A stretch of DNA of 64,000 bases from Legionella sp. PATHC035 (GTDB lineage Bacteria > Pseudomonadota > Gammaproteobacteria > Legionellales > Legionellaceae): positions 3,085,001-3,149,000 of the forward strand of contig NZ_JAPHOT010000001.1 in NCBI RefSeq assembly GCF_026191115.1, in the 5' to 3' direction. Shown here in pieces: positions 8,895 through 18,761 of this stretch. Within the stretch, counting starts at the first letter, position 1. Each line of letters opens with the position of its first letter. The translations under genes and the position numbers were made by a program. The notes under the pieces were generated by a model. That model saw nothing but the letters and a program-made list of their open reading frames with translations, was not told the origin of the DNA and did no database searches.

Positions 8895-11800
8895 ATGTTA
8901 AATGAAGCACTCTCAAAAATGCCAGAAGTCTTTGAGGCCAAATTATTATTGCGTGGCCAAGAGTATTTTGAAAAGGGGCATGTGCTCAACATCCGTTTTA
9001 GTGATGGCCTACTCAAAGGGCGGGTGAAAGGTAGTTCAAGTCAGATTTATGATGTCCATATGGACTTGAAGGCTTGGCCAAAAAAATTAGCGCATTGTAC
9101 CTGTCCTTATCAATTTAACTGCAAGCATGCTGCTGCGTGTTTGTTTGCCCTAAGGGATCGAGAAAAGGAAAGCTTACTCTCTTTGCCTGCCAATAAATTG
9201 GATAAAAAGCTTGATAGTTGGTTGAAGAACTTACGTGCCCAAGAAGCAGCTGTAGTGAAAACCACGGAAGTCACCCATCACTTAGTTTATCTCCTGGAAC
9301 TAAGACTTGATGGGCATGAACACCGGGTCGCGATTAAGTTGGCTTTAGCCAAGCTATTAAAGCGCGGCGGTTATGGAAAAATGATTACTTTTAACAGCCT
9401 TTCTGATTCTAAAAAGCAGCATTTTGTTGGTGATGATAATGATCTGGTCGCACTGTTGTTGTTTAAATGTGGTGTCTCAGGCTGGTTCGATACATTAATC
9501 ATACGCAATAGCGAATTGTTAGAACGAACCATTGCAACTGGCAGGGCCTTTTTTATACACAATCAGCATGATCCAATTCACCTAGGTGAGTCGATCCAAG
9601 GTACCTGTGAATGGGTGTTATCTCATAATGGCAGTCAGAACTTATTGCTAATGCACGAAGGAAGTGCGCTTGACCCTGTGCTGTTGGATGATAGTTGGTA
9701 TTTTAATTATGCAGAAAACAAAATGGGACGTTTAATTACCTCATATCCAATAAAGCAACTGGGTTATTTATTGCAAGCACCACCAATTCCAATGGGACAG
9801 GCCCAATTATTAGCAGATAAAATGGCTAAAACATGTCCTGAATTTCCTGTGCCACGCGTTTTTGAACAACGAGAAATTCGTAACCTACAGCCAGTACCTG
9901 TACTCATTCTCGATGCCGTGAGTGAATTTGACGAAGAATCTTCTTGGCTTTATGACACTGAAGAAGAACTGCATGTTTTGTTTATTGCGCGTATTATTTT
10001 TGATTATGCGGGGTTAATCATTGCAGGATCTGATGGAAGTGAAACGGTTGTTTGTCAGCAAGATGGGGTTTTAATTGAATATGTGCGGCATAAAGATTAT
10101 GAAAAATCCAAATGGGAGGAAGTCCAGGAAATCTTGGAGTTACGAGTACCCAGGTCATGGGAACATGAACAATGGGAAAAAATAAAACAAGCTGATTTTG
10201 TTTTGGAAAATGTTCATGTCGTCGCAGATTTAGAATTTCTTCATAGTCAATTAATACCCGAGTTAGAAAGTCGAGGCTGGCGAGTTGAGCGTATTAGTTC
10301 GTTGTATCAAGAAGTGATAAGTGCTGACGACGTAGAATGGTATTCCGATCTCTCAGGAAGTACGACGGATTTTTTCTCGTATCAATTAGGGATTTTGGTT
10401 GAGGGTAAACCGGTCAGTATCGTTCCTTTGGTAGCAGATTTAATTCAGCGTTATCGAGGGGATGACTTGGATAATCTGCCTGATACACAATTAGTCAAAT
10501 TGCCCTTGCATGATGGACGTGCTTTGCAGTTGGAAATGGGACGAATTAAACCATTAGTCCGATTGTTGCTGCAATTTGGCATACGTCATATCGATGAAAA
10601 TCAAGAGGTGCAAATCAACAAATATCAAATTATTTTAATGCGCGAAGCAGAATTGGCAATTGCGGCAACCAAAACGCGTTGGCAAGGCGCTGAAACGCTA
10701 AGAGAACAAATAAGAAAACTGTCGCAATTAACCCTTATTCCTGAAATACCACTGCCAACTGGCTTGCAAACTCAGTTGAGGGATTATCAACGTCATGGTT
10801 TAAATTGGTTGCAATTTTTAAGAGTATCTCATTTTAGTGGTATTCTGGCCGATGATATGGGATTAGGTAAAACAGTACAGACTTTAGCTCATTTGCAATA
10901 TGAAAAAGAACAAGGACGTATTAAAAAAGCAAGTTTAATCGTTGCACCAACCAGCCTTGTAGGAAATTGGCATGCCGAAGCAAAGCGGTTTACCCCAGAA
11001 TTAAACGTTTTAATTTATCATGGTTCTGAGCGCCATCAGGATAATTTTGATGACTATGACATCGTTGTTTCTACTTATGGATTAATTCACCGTGATAAAG
11101 ATAAGTTTATTTCTTATCCTTTTTATTATTTGATTTTGGATGAAGCGCAATTCATTAAAAATGCGCGCACTAAGACGACGCAAATTATTCAGCAATTACA
11201 TGCAACCCATCGTTTATGTCTGACCGGCACGCCTTTGGAAAATCACTTAGGTGAGTTGTGGTCTTTATTCCATTTTTTGATGCCGGGGTTATTGGGCGAT
11301 GCAAAACAATTCCGACTATGGTTTAGAACGCCCATTGAAAAATACGCAGATTTGGCCCGACGGAACATATTAATTAAACGAGTGCAGCCTTTCATATTAA
11401 GAAGGACAAAAAATCAGGTGGTTCGTGAATTACCACCCAAAACAGAAATGACTCGAACCATAGAAATTATTGGTCCACAACGTGATTTGTACGAAGCGAT
11501 TCGCATGAGTATGGAGAAAAAAGTTCGGGATGCGATTGCAAAGCAGGGATTAGGTAAAAGTCATATACTTCTTCTGGATGCGCTACTGAAGCTACGCCAA
11601 GTGTGTTGCGATCCCAGGCTTTTGTCTTTGTCTGAAGCCTCGATTGCCCATGGAACTTCTGCAAAGCTCGAGGCGTTGATGGAGTTATTGGATAATTTGG
11701 TGGGCGAGGGTAGGCGGGTTCTGGTTTTTTCACAATTTACTTCCATGTTGCAATTAATTGAAGAGGAGTTGCGTGCGAGAAATTATGATTATTTAAAGCT

Positions 11801-12170
11801 AACTGGGCAAACCGTTCATCGACAAGCAATGGTAGAAAAATTTCAGGAAGGAAAAACTCCAGTTTTTCTCATTAGTTTGAAAGCGGGAGGTACCGGACTT
11901 AACTTAACACGTGCTGATACAGTAATTCATTATGATCCCTGGTGGAATCCCGCCGTTGAAGATCAAGCAACCGATCGGAGTCATCGAATAGGTCAGGAAA
12001 ACCCCGTTTTTGTCTATAAGCTCATTACCTTGGGTACGGTAGAGGAAGCTATTTTAGGGATGCAAGAGAAAAAGAGACAATTAGTTGCCGGTGTTCTATC
12101 CGCTGATCCGACCAAAGCGATGACTTTGAGTGAAGAAGATATAGAACACCTATTTATGCCCTTGAGCTAA
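8895..12170 (+). CDS. SWIM zinc-finger SNF2-family helicase
   Basis: A 1091-residue SF2 ATPase of the Snf2/RapA type. Near the N terminus a SWIM zinc finger reads C68-x-C70-x5-C76-x-H78 (AHCTCPYQFNCKHAAACL). A long middle region (about 100-620) is of the type found in bacterial SNF2 proteins. The ATPase core holds ADDMGLGKTVQTL near residue 655, LILDEAQFIKN near 748, LTGTPLENHLGELWSLF, FSQFTSML and ATDRSHRIGQENPVF near 1028. Such proteins translocate on double-stranded DNA, but the bacterial role is not settled; the SWIM motif probably binds DNA or protein. It stands alone, divergent from nadE. Confidence 0.93.
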   Translation: MLNEALSKMPEVFEAKLLLRGQEYFEKGHVLNIRFSDGLLKGRVKGSSSQIYDVHMDLKAWPKKLAHCTCPYQFNCKHAAACLFALRDREKESLLSLPANKLDKKLDSWLKNLRAQEAAVVKTTEVTHHLVYLLELRLDGHEHRVAIKLALAKLLKRGGYGKMITFNSLSDSKKQHFVGDDNDLVALLLFKCGVSGWFDTLIIRNSELLERTIATGRAFFIHNQHDPIHLGESIQGTCEWVLSHNGSQNLLLMHEGSALDPVLLDDSWYFNYAENKMGRLITSYPIKQLGYLLQAPPIPMGQAQLLADKMAKTCPEFPVPRVFEQREIRNLQPVPVLILDAVSEFDEESSWLYDTEEELHVLFIARIIFDYAGLIIAGSDGSETVVCQQDGVLIEYVRHKDYEKSKWEEVQEILELRVPRSWEHEQWEKIKQADFVLENVHVVADLEFLHSQLIPELESRGWRVERISSLYQEVISADDVEWYSDLSGSTTDFFSYQLGILVEGKPVSIVPLVADLIQRYRGDDLDNLPDTQLVKLPLHDGRALQLEMGRIKPLVRLLLQFGIRHIDENQEVQINKYQIILMREAELAIAATKTRWQGAETLREQIRKLSQLTLIPEIPLPTGLQTQLRDYQRHGLNWLQFLRVSHFSGILADDMGLGKTVQTLAHLQYEKEQGRIKKASLIVAPTSLVGNWHAEAKRFTPELNVLIYHGSERHQDNFDDYDIVVSTYGLIHRDKDKFISYPFYYLILDEAQFIKNARTKTTQIIQQLHATHRLCLTGTPLENHLGELWSLFHFLMPGLLGDAKQFRLWFRTPIEKYADLARRNILIKRVQPFILRRTKNQVVRELPPKTEMTRTIEIIGPQRDLYEAIRMSMEKKVRDAIAKQGLGKSHILLLDALLKLRQVCCDPRLLSLSEASIAHGTSAKLEALMELLDNLVGEGRRVLVFSQFTSMLQLIEEELRARNYDYLKLTGQTVHRQAMVEKFQEGKTPVFLISLKAGGTGLNLTRADTVIHYDPWWNPAVEDQATDRSHRIGQENPVFVYKLITLGTVEEAILGMQEKKRQLVAGVLSADPTKAMTLSEEDIEHLFMPLS

Positions 12171-12372
12171 TAGCGCCCGTCAATCGCGTAGCGAGTGCAC
12201 CGCTATGCTATAGCTCAGGCTTTTGATTGAAAATTGCCGCTATCAAACCCAGGCTCCAAATCACAAAATTATTCAGATGCCCATGCTTATTCGAAAATTT
12301 ATTGCATTAATAACTGGCATAGTTTTCATTCATGGCATAAGCTATTAAATGATTGTAAACATGGAGAAAATT

Positions 12373-12810
12373 ATGAACTTATGGAAGCTCGCTTGTGGTT
12401 TTTTTGTTGCTGTTATTTATTTACCCGCAGCACTAGCCGCATCCCAGGCACCAGTAGGTAATTGGGTCACAATTGATGATAAAACGGGTAAAAAAAGAGC
12501 ACTTGTCACCATTAGTGAATCTGGTGGAGAGCTGAGTGCGGTCATCGACAAGGTATTCCCACAACCTGGTGATACTGGAATTTGTGAGAAATGTCCAGGT
12601 GGTTTTAAGGGCAAGAAAATCCAAGGATTGCAATTTATGTGGGGTTTGAAGAGCGAAGGTGACAATGAATGGGGCGGTGGCTCTATTTTAGATCCCAAGT
12701 CAGGTAAGATCTATCGTGCAAAATTGACAGTCCAAGGAAATAAACTCTTGGTCAGAGGATATGTTGGTATTTCTTTATTGGGTCGTACTCAAGTTTGGCA
12801 AAAACAATAA
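12373..12810 (+). CDS. Secreted DUF2147-family protein
   Basis: A 145-residue exported protein. The start at ATG 12373 (MNLWKLACGFFVAV) is preferred because GGAG lies 7 bases upstream and it gives a clean signal peptide ending near ALAASQAPVG; upstream in-frame ATGs at 12349 and 12361 are less likely. The mature part follows the DUF2147 pattern: GNWVTIDDKTGKKRALVTI, ICEKCPGGFKGKKIQGL, GGGSILDPKSGKIYRAKL and a final VGISLLGRTQVWQKQ. Two cysteines (ICEKC) may form a disulfide. The family is periplasmic with a lipocalin-like fold; its role is unknown. Confidence 0.88.
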   Translation: MNLWKLACGFFVAVIYLPAALAASQAPVGNWVTIDDKTGKKRALVTISESGGELSAVIDKVFPQPGDTGICEKCPGGFKGKKIQGLQFMWGLKSEGDNEWGGGSILDPKSGKIYRAKLTVQGNKLLVRGYVGISLLGRTQVWQKQ

Positions 12811-12821
12811 CAGCCTCAAAT

Positions 12822-12848
12822 ACATCCCGAACAGTCTGTTCGGGATGT
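12822..12848 (+). terminator. Strong hairpin after the DUF2147 gene
   Basis: The 13-base arms ACATCCCGAACAG and CTGTTCGGGATGT are perfect complements separated by one base, so in practice a GAAC/GTTC-closed stem with a short loop. It begins 12 bases after the stop codon and is followed by TATCTTGC, which is a poor T-run. It probably ends the transcript. Confidence 0.65.
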
Positions 12849-12956
12849 TATCTTGCAAAGTAGGGATAATTCACTACCTCAAAGAGTCAAGAATAATGAC
12901 TATTTGTCAAAAGCACATTACAATAGCTTGTTCTAAATAGTCATTGTGTCATTAAT

Positions 12957-14342
12957 ATGTATGATCTGCAAAATTCCAAAAAGTCAGTTGATCCTTTGAA
13001 ACGCCCACCTCATTCGGTCGAGGCGGAACAATCCATTATTGGTGGATTAATGCTGGACAATCAGGTTTGGGACAAAGTCAGCAATAAATTATGCGAAGCA
13101 GATTTTTACCGCACTGAGCATCGAATTTTATTTCGTGCAATTTCTTCTTTGGTAAAGAAAGATCAGCCATTTGATGTCGTGACGTTGCTTGATGCATTAA
13201 AGTCTCATAATGAGTTGGATGATGCCGGTGGTGAGGCCTATTTGTTTGAACTGGCGAATAATACTCCCAGTGTTGCTAACGTGTCTGCTTATGCGGATAT
13301 TGTCCGTGAAAAATCAGTACAGAGGCAGCTCATTAATGTCGCTACTGAAATCGCGGATTCAGCATATAATCCCGGAGGGAGACCAGTTCCAGAGCTATTG
13401 GACATGGCCGAAACCAAGGTTTTTGCTATAGGTGAGCAAACTGGTGGTGATGGTGGTCCAGAAAATATAAAATCAATCTTGGTTCGGGCCGTAGAAAAAA
13501 TTGATGCCCTCTACCATAATGGCGATGCAATCACAGGGCTTGCTACGGGATTGTCCGATTTGGATGAAATGACATCCGGATTACAGCCTGCCGATTTAGT
13601 GATCGTTGCAGGTCGTCCTTCCATGGGTAAAACAACATTAGTTATGAATATGGCAGAGCATGCCGCAATAAAATCTGGAAAACCCGTTCTCGTTTTTTCC
13701 ATGGAAATGCCCGCAGATTCTTTGGCAATGAGGATGATGTCTTCTTTAGGACGCATTGATCAGCATAAGATTAGAACAGGTAAACTGGATGATGACGATT
13801 GGCCTCGTGTTACTTCTGCAGTGCATATGCTTTCAGAGGCTCCTTTATTTATTGATGATACCCCCGCTTTAAGTCCAGGTGAAATGCGTGCGCGAGCCCG
13901 AAGATTAGCAAAAGATCAAGGGAGCAATTTGGGCCTAATTGTGGTGGATTATTTGCAATTAATGAAAGTGCCAGGATTTGGTGCCGATAATCGAACTGCA
14001 GAGATCTCTGAAATTTCACGCAGTCTTAAGTCGCTTGCAAAAGAGTTACAAGTACCGGTCATTGCCTTATCTCAGTTGAACCGGAGCTTGGAGCAACGTT
14101 CGGATAAACGGCCAGTCATGTCTGATTTACGTGAATCGGGTGCAATTGAGCAAGATGCTGATTTAATTTGTTTTATTTATAGGGATGAAGTGTATAACGA
14201 GGATAGTCCCGATAAGGGTACAGCCGAAATTATAGTTGCCAAGCAAAGAAATGGCCCTATTGGTAAAGTGCGTGTCGCTTTCATAGGTAAATACACTCGT
14301 TTTGAAGATTTAGCATATAATGGTTATCAAGGGGTAGACTAA
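12957..14342 (+). CDS. dnaB: Replicative DNA helicase DnaB
   Basis: Hexameric 5'-3' helicase of the replication fork. The N-terminal domain begins with [20 protein letters not shown], and the RecA-like ATPase domain has Walker [18 protein letters not shown] (about residue 220) and Walker [28 protein letters not shown] helicase motifs, an arginine-finger region and [19 protein letters not shown] follow. At 461 residues it has standard length and shows no intein. alr starts 1 base after the stop, the usual dnaB-alr pairing in gammaproteobacteria. Confidence 0.98.
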   Translation: MYDLQNSKKSVDPLKRPPHSVEAEQSIIGGLMLDNQVWDKVSNKLCEADFYRTEHRILFRAISSLVKKDQPFDVVTLLDALKSHNELDDAGGEAYLFELANNTPSVANVSAYADIVREKSVQRQLINVATEIADSAYNPGGRPVPELLDMAETKVFAIGEQTGGDGGPENIKSILVRAVEKIDALYHNGDAITGLATGLSDLDEMTSGLQPADLVIVAGRPSMGKTTLVMNMAEHAAIKSGKPVLVFSMEMPADSLAMRMMSSLGRIDQHKIRTGKLDDDDWPRVTSAVHMLSEAPLFIDDTPALSPGEMRARARRLAKDQGSNLGLIVVDYLQLMKVPGFGADNRTAEISEISRSLKSLAKELQVPVIALSQLNRSLEQRSDKRPVMSDLRESGAIEQDADLICFIYRDEVYNEDSPDKGTAEIIVAKQRNGPIGKVRVAFIGKYTRFEDLAYNGYQGVD

Positions 14343-14343
14343 A

Positions 14344-15417
14344 GTGTCCAGACCTACCAGATTGGTGATAGAGTCCAATGCTTTACACCATAATTTAGCA
14401 CGAATAAGACGTTTGGCTCCTGGCAAAAAAATAATTGCGATGGTCAAGGCCAATGCCTATGGCTGCGGTGTGCATGTTGTAGCACCCATATTGGAAGGAC
14501 ACGTAGATGCTTTTGGGGTGGCATGTATTGAGGAGGCTATGGTTCTACGAAAAATAGGAATTCGTACCCATTGCATTCTGTTCCAGGGAGTCTTTAGTCC
14601 TGATGAATTTAGGGTGGTAGCACAACACCAATTTGGTTGCGTCATTCATCAACCTCATCAAATTCAGTGGCTTTTAAATACGCCACTCGATACGCCTGTT
14701 AAATTATGGATCAAAGTAAATACGGGTATGCATCGTTTGGGTTTTAAAGTCCATGAGTTGCAAGGAGTGATGGATGCATTGAAAGCTTGCCCATGGGTGG
14801 ATCACGATATTGGCTTGATGACTCACCTAGCCTGTGCGGATGAGCCAGAACGTGTAGAAAACTTTCAGCAAATTGCTTTATTTGAGAGCATTTCTGTTGC
14901 TGGATTTAGCCAACGCAGTATCGCTAATTCAGCCGCTATTATTTCTTTTCCTCAAACTCATGCTGATGTGGTCAGACCGGGTATCATGCTTTATGGCGTA
15001 TCTCCATTTGCTCATCAGACCGCGCTTGATCTGGGATTACTGCCTGTAATGCGTTTTGTTTCTGCAATCAGTGCAGTTCATCATAATCCGCCATTAGCGC
15101 AGGTCGGTTATGGTGGTATTTGGAAAAGTGAAAAAGCTTCAATTATTGGTATTGTTGCTGCCGGTTATGGTGATGGTTATCCACGACATATCGCAGCGAA
15201 TACTCCTGTTTGGGTTCAGGGTAAAGAAGTTCCTATTGTAGGGCGTGTCTCAATGGATATGCTTGCTGTGGATTTAACGAACCATCCAGAAGTGAAACCT
15301 GGAGCACCTGTTGAGCTTTGGGGGAAGCATGTTTTAGTTGAGCGAATCGCACAAGCAGCTGGAACCTCAGGGTACGAATTGTTATGTCAGATCTCTGAGC
15401 GAGTACGTCACGTTTAG
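14344..15417 (+). CDS. alr: Alanine racemase
   Basis: PLP enzyme that makes D-alanine for peptidoglycan. It starts with GTG at 14344. The PLP lysine lies in [15 protein letters not shown] (about residue 34). The catalytic tyrosine region is [14 protein letters not shown], and [13 protein letters not shown] and [17 protein letters not shown] complete the C-terminal beta domain. The length of 357 residues is normal. It is coupled to dnaB and probably shares its promoter. Confidence 0.97.
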   Translation: MSRPTRLVIESNALHHNLARIRRLAPGKKIIAMVKANAYGCGVHVVAPILEGHVDAFGVACIEEAMVLRKIGIRTHCILFQGVFSPDEFRVVAQHQFGCVIHQPHQIQWLLNTPLDTPVKLWIKVNTGMHRLGFKVHELQGVMDALKACPWVDHDIGLMTHLACADEPERVENFQQIALFESISVAGFSQRSIANSAAIISFPQTHADVVRPGIMLYGVSPFAHQTALDLGLLPVMRFVSAISAVHHNPPLAQVGYGGIWKSEKASIIGIVAAGYGDGYPRHIAANTPVWVQGKEVPIVGRVSMDMLAVDLTNHPEVKPGAPVELWGKHVLVERIAQAAGTSGYELLCQISERVRHV

Positions 15418-15537
15418 GTAACCTGACGTATCGTGTGGCCGATGCAGTACAGCGATATTGCGATTATGTGAACCAAAGTTCCTACTCCACACTTGGGGCG
15501 AAGGTGCCCGATAGGGCGGATAAGGGTGTTGGATTAT

Positions 15538-15581
15538 GGCTAATGAACCCTCATCCCGGCGCCTCTCCCACAAATGGGAGA
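15538..15581 (+). repeat. Dispersed repeat, second copy of the 7.0-kb element
   Basis: In the 307-base gap after alr, GGCTAATGAACCCTCA (15538-15553) is followed by CTCTCCCACAAATGGGAGA, the same order as in the element at 7024-7070 in reverse orientation. The hairpin is followed by AAGCGAGTTTTTTT, so this copy may be the alr terminator. The rest of the gap (15418-15537, 15600-15724) has no gene; part of it (GGTGCCCGATAGGGCGGATAAGGG) resembles the stretch near 36964. Confidence 0.62.
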
Positions 15582-15724
15582 AGCGAGTTTTTTTAATGTA
15601 ACAGCAGAGTGCGTCTTCGGGATTCGGCTTATAGAGCATAGATTTTCTAGAGGTATGGATAATAACTGAACGTGATGCTAGAATTGGAACCGATTTTCTA
15701 ATCCTTTAAATTGGGTGATATGTG

Positions 15725-16171
15725 ATGAAAAAAATAGCTATTGCATCATTGTCTTTGTTGTTGGTTGGATGTGCACCAATGAATAATCAAGACGTAGGTA
15801 CTCTCTCTGGTGGGGTTATTGGCGGATTAATTGGCAGCCAATTTGGTGGGGGCCCAGCAGCTAAATTGGCTGCAACAGCAGGTGGTGCTATTGCTGGAGC
15901 TTACATCGGTGGTCAAATTGGAAAGACTATGGATAAAGTGGATAGAATGGAAATGCAACGTGCCTTAGAAACAGCACCAACCGGTAAGGCTGTAACCTGG
16001 TCAAACCCAGATACTGGAAATAGATATACCGTTCAGCCCACTCGTACGTATTATCGTGAACATTTACCTTGTCGCGAGTATTACACTAAGGCAATTATCG
16101 ATGGAAGACCGCAAACATTACGTGGTAGTGCATGTCGCCAGCCAGATGGTACTTGGCATGTTGTAAACTAA
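15725..16171 (+). CDS. Glycine-zipper outer-membrane lipoprotein
   Basis: A 148-residue lipoprotein starting at ATG 15725; a GTG just upstream is less likely. The signal MKKIAIASLSLLLVGC has a lipobox with Cys16. A glycine-zipper segment follows (GGVIGGLIGSQFGGG and GGAIAGAYIGGQIGKTMD). The C-terminal domain (AVTWSNPDTGNRYTVQPTRTY, CREYYTKAIIDGRPQTLRGSACRQPDGTW) is like the rickettsial 17-kDa surface antigen family, with a probable Cys pair. Likely role: envelope integrity or membrane anchoring. The exact function is unknown. Confidence 0.9.
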   Translation: MKKIAIASLSLLLVGCAPMNNQDVGTLSGGVIGGLIGSQFGGGPAAKLAATAGGAIAGAYIGGQIGKTMDKVDRMEMQRALETAPTGKAVTWSNPDTGNRYTVQPTRTYYREHLPCREYYTKAIIDGRPQTLRGSACRQPDGTWHVVN

Positions 16172-16189
16172 AATCAATTCAAATTAGGT

Positions 16190-16220
16190 CATGTAGCCTG
16201 GGTAAAGCCCAGGCTACATG
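16190..16220. terminator. Perfect 13-base inverted repeat between convergent genes
   Basis: CATGTAGCCTGGG and CCCAGGCTACATG flank a 5-base loop TAAAG. It lies between the lipoprotein gene (plus) and the small membrane protein gene (minus) and so can terminate both. The core GTAGCCTGGG/CCCAGGCTAC recurs in other gaps of the window (near 16558, 18687, 28002, 36859, 40299), which marks it as a dispersed repeat. Confidence 0.7.
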
Positions 16221-16225
16221 AAGTC

Positions 16226-16522
16226 TTATTTCCCTTCTTTAGCCTTTTTGTCACAACATACACATTTGCAACAATTAAATACATTGTACAACCAGGCAAT
16301 AATAAAACCCATGATGAAGGCATCAATAAAACCTATAACACCTCCCATGATACTTCCTTTAATTGAGGGAGCATATCCGGGATATAAAGAACCTACAGCG
16401 ACTACAAAAGCATGCCCATACGTATAATAATATGCAAGCAAGCCCATCAACAAAATAGACACACCCCATAGAACTCCAAATGCAAGGCCTAGAGCCAAAG
16501 GGTTTAATTTGCAACCGTTCAT
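16226..16522 (-). CDS. Small membrane protein with Cys-rich tail
   Basis: A 98-residue protein beginning at ATG 16520-16522 (MNGCKLNPLALGLAFG) with GGAG 8 bases upstream; the longer upstream frame has no better start. It has two or three hydrophobic segments: a glycine-containing first helix, LLMGLLAYYYTYGHAFVVAVG, and GGVIGFIDAFIMGFIIAWLYN. A short cytosolic-type tail with paired cysteines (NCCKCVCCDKKAKEGK) follows. The tail could bind a metal or be acylated. No function is known. Similar bacteriophage-holin-like or membrane-associated proteins occur in Legionella. Confidence 0.8.
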   Translation of the reverse strand: MNGCKLNPLALGLAFGVLWGVSILLMGLLAYYYTYGHAFVVAVGSLYPGYAPSIKGSIMGGVIGFIDAFIMGFIIAWLYNVFNCCKCVCCDKKAKEGK

Positions 16523-16557
16523 ATCCGTCTCTCCTTGATACTGTCCTATAAATCGTT

Positions 16558-16623
16558 GCCTGGGTGCAGCGAAGCGAAACCCAGGAATCCATTTACCCGG
16601 GGTTCGCTGCGCTGCCCCCGGGC
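16558..16623. repeat. Dispersed inverted repeat (GCCTGGG family), long imperfect hairpin
   Basis: Two 28-base arms pair imperfectly. Arm 1 begins GCCTGGGTGCAGCGAAGCG; arm 2 (16596-16623) ends GCGCTGCCCCCGGGC. Each arm also contains its own small palindrome (CCTGGG..CCCAGG). The element sits between the start of the small membrane protein gene and the 3' end of dapE, in the family described at 16190. Confidence 0.65.
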
Positions 16624-16676
16624 TACAAAACTGTAAAAAGTGGAATGAATTCAATAGATTCTAAAAAAAGTATAGC

Positions 16677-17843
16677 CTACTGTACTGAATTAACTAACAA
16701 TTTTTCACAAATAGAAAAATATAAAGCTTCTAATTGATGTAAATCACTTAAGGAAACACATTCATTCACTTGATGAATGGTGGCATTAACGGGTCCTAGT
16801 TCTACTACTTCAACACCATAGGGGGCAATGAAACGACCATCAGATGTCCCTCCACTGGTGGAAAGTTCAGGTGCGTTTTTTGTAAGCTCGACAATGGCCT
16901 CTTTACAGCAGTCCAGTAGTGCCCCTTGAGCGGTTAAGAAAGGCTCGCCACTGAGACGCCAGTCAATAGTGGGGTTCAGATCGTGTTCTTGAAAAGTCGT
17001 TGCAACTTTCTCTTGTAACAGGCTATGGGTTTGCTCGGTTGAGTATCTAAAATTGAGGTGTAAAACCAGTTCTCCAGGAATTATATTGGGAGCATGACCT
17101 CCAGATTGCAGATGAGTAATTTGCATGGATGTAGGTGGAAAATGAGGGTTACCCTGATCCCAGAGTGTTGTCGTCAGTTTCGCGAGTACAGGACTAATTT
17201 TATGTATTGGATTATCTGCCAAGTGCGGGTAGGCAACATGACCTTGTTTCCCGTGCAGGGCAATTTTTGCACTTAAGGAACCACGTCTGCCAATTTTAAG
17301 CACATCCCCTACTTTATGTGTACTTGAAGGTTCACCTACAATGCAATAATCAATATGAATGTCTTGATCTTTTAGACGCTGCATGACATAAGGCGTGCCC
17401 ATATCGTAATCATCACCTTCCTCACCGCTGGTAATGAGAAAGCCCAATCTTCCTCTAAATTTAGGATATGTTGTAACAAATCGTTGAGCCATAAGCAGCA
17501 TGCAGGCAAGGCTTCCCTTCATATCCGCAACACCACGACCAAAAAGCATCCCATTTTTATTTTCTACCACAAAAGGATTGGATGACCATTTTGTCAGTTC
17601 ACCCACAGGAACCACATCAGTATGGCCCGCAAAAACCAGGAGGGGGCCTGATTCACCATACAACGCAAAGAAATTGGAAACAGGGCCTTTATTCATACGC
17701 TGGCAAGAAAATCCAATGTGTTCTAAAAATTGGATCATAAACTCCTGACAGCCTGCATCTTCCGGTGTAATCGATGGAAAGCTAACAAGTTTGGCTAAAA
17801 TTTCTTGTAAGTCCTTGAAATGAGGTGTTACTGATTCAGTCAT
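16677..17843 (-). CDS. dapE: Succinyl-diaminopimelate desuccinylase
   Basis: Zinc-dependent M20-family amidohydrolase that removes succinate from N-succinyl-LL-diaminopimelate in lysine and meso-DAP synthesis. Seen: FAGHTDVVPVGE (His/Asp ligands), GRGVADMKGSLACML, ITSGEEGDDYDMGT (catalytic Glu and metal ligand), IVGEPSSTHKVGD and the C-terminal STSGGTSDGRFIAPYGVEVVELGPVN plus IHQVNE. The protein has 388 residues. Its ATG is 1 base after the dapD stop, so dapD-dapE form an operon. Confidence 0.96.
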   Translation of the reverse strand: MTESVTPHFKDLQEILAKLVSFPSITPEDAGCQEFMIQFLEHIGFSCQRMNKGPVSNFFALYGESGPLLVFAGHTDVVPVGELTKWSSNPFVVENKNGMLFGRGVADMKGSLACMLLMAQRFVTTYPKFRGRLGFLITSGEEGDDYDMGTPYVMQRLKDQDIHIDYCIVGEPSSTHKVGDVLKIGRRGSLSAKIALHGKQGHVAYPHLADNPIHKISPVLAKLTTTLWDQGNPHFPPTSMQITHLQSGGHAPNIIPGELVLHLNFRYSTEQTHSLLQEKVATTFQEHDLNPTIDWRLSGEPFLTAQGALLDCCKEAIVELTKNAPELSTSGGTSDGRFIAPYGVEVVELGPVNATIHQVNECVSLSDLHQLEALYFSICEKLLVNSVQ

Positions 17844-17844
17844 T

Positions 17845-18666
17845 TTATCCTGCTCTCAATAATTCATTAATGCTTACTTTTGCTCTTGTCTTTTCATCGA
17901 CTTGTTTGACAATGACCGCACAATACAAGCTGTAGCTTTTATCTTCACTGGGTAAACTTCCTGCAACGACAACGGAACCCGCGGGAATACGACCATAAGT
18001 AATTTCTCCAGTCAGGCGATTATATATTTTAGTGCTTTGCCCTAAATATACTCCCATAGATAAGACTGAATTTCGTTCGACAATCACTCCTTCGACTACT
18101 TCTGAACGAGCACCAATGAAGCAGTTGTCTTCAATTATTGTTGGATTAGCCTGCAAGGGCTCCAGAACGCCGCCAATACCTACTCCACCTGATAAATGTA
18201 CGTTTTTACCAATTTGCGCACAAGAACCTACAGTTGCCCATGTATCGACCATAACTCCTTCATCAATGTATGCGCCCACATTGACATAAGAGGGCATTAA
18301 AACACAGTTTTTCGCAATGTATGCCCCTTTACGCACCATAGCGTGAGGTACTACGCGAACTCCAGTTTGTTTAAATTGTTCTTCTGTATAGTTACTGTAT
18401 TTGAGGGGAACTTTGTCATAAAACTGACAAAAACCTGAATCAATCACTTGATTTGGATAAAGTTTAAAAGATAAAAGAACTGCTTTTTTTATCCATTGAT
18501 GAACTACCCATTGCTCATTAATTTTCTCTGCAACACGGTATTGGCCACTATCGAGGCAAGAAAGTACTTCATTCACTGCAGTAATCAGTTCTTGAGAGGC
18601 AGTATCAATGGATAGCGTTTGACGTTGGTCAAAAGCATGTTCAATTATAGATTGTAAGGTTTGCAT
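17845..18666 (-). CDS. dapD: Tetrahydrodipicolinate N-succinyltransferase
   Basis: Trimeric left-handed beta-helix acyltransferase that adds a succinyl group to tetrahydrodipicolinate. The hexapeptide region spans about residues 105-210, with phrases such as [52 protein letters not shown] and [15 protein letters not shown]. At 273 residues it matches the family. It lies directly upstream of dapE, and the two provide consecutive steps of the succinylase route to meso-DAP. Confidence 0.97.
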   Translation of the reverse strand: MQTLQSIIEHAFDQRQTLSIDTASQELITAVNEVLSCLDSGQYRVAEKINEQWVVHQWIKKAVLLSFKLYPNQVIDSGFCQFYDKVPLKYSNYTEEQFKQTGVRVVPHAMVRKGAYIAKNCVLMPSYVNVGAYIDEGVMVDTWATVGSCAQIGKNVHLSGGVGIGGVLEPLQANPTIIEDNCFIGARSEVVEGVIVERNSVLSMGVYLGQSTKIYNRLTGEITYGRIPAGSVVVAGSLPSEDKSYSLYCAVIVKQVDEKTRAKVSINELLRAG

Positions 18667-18686
18667 CTATTGTTCCCATATCCTAT

Positions 18687-18747
18687 TGTAGCCTGTGTGC
18701 TGTGCAGCGGAACCCGAGGAGTTTCGCTGCGCAGTACCCAGGCTACA
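18687..18747. repeat. Dispersed inverted repeat (GTAGCCTG family)
   Basis: Arms TGTAGCCTG (18687-18695) and CAGGCTACA (18739-18747) enclose an imperfect inner stem with GCAGCG and CGCTGC. It lies in the 95-base gap between the 3' end of the cystathionine-lyase-family gene and dapD, both on the minus strand. It is a member of the family described at 16190. Confidence 0.65.
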
Positions 18748-18761
18748 CAATTGTATTAAGT

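Noticed and set aside
15382-15639. An 85-codon minus-strand frame after alr
   Set aside because: It covers the dispersed repeat and overlaps the end of alr; the frame follows the repeat sequence rather than protein-like codons.
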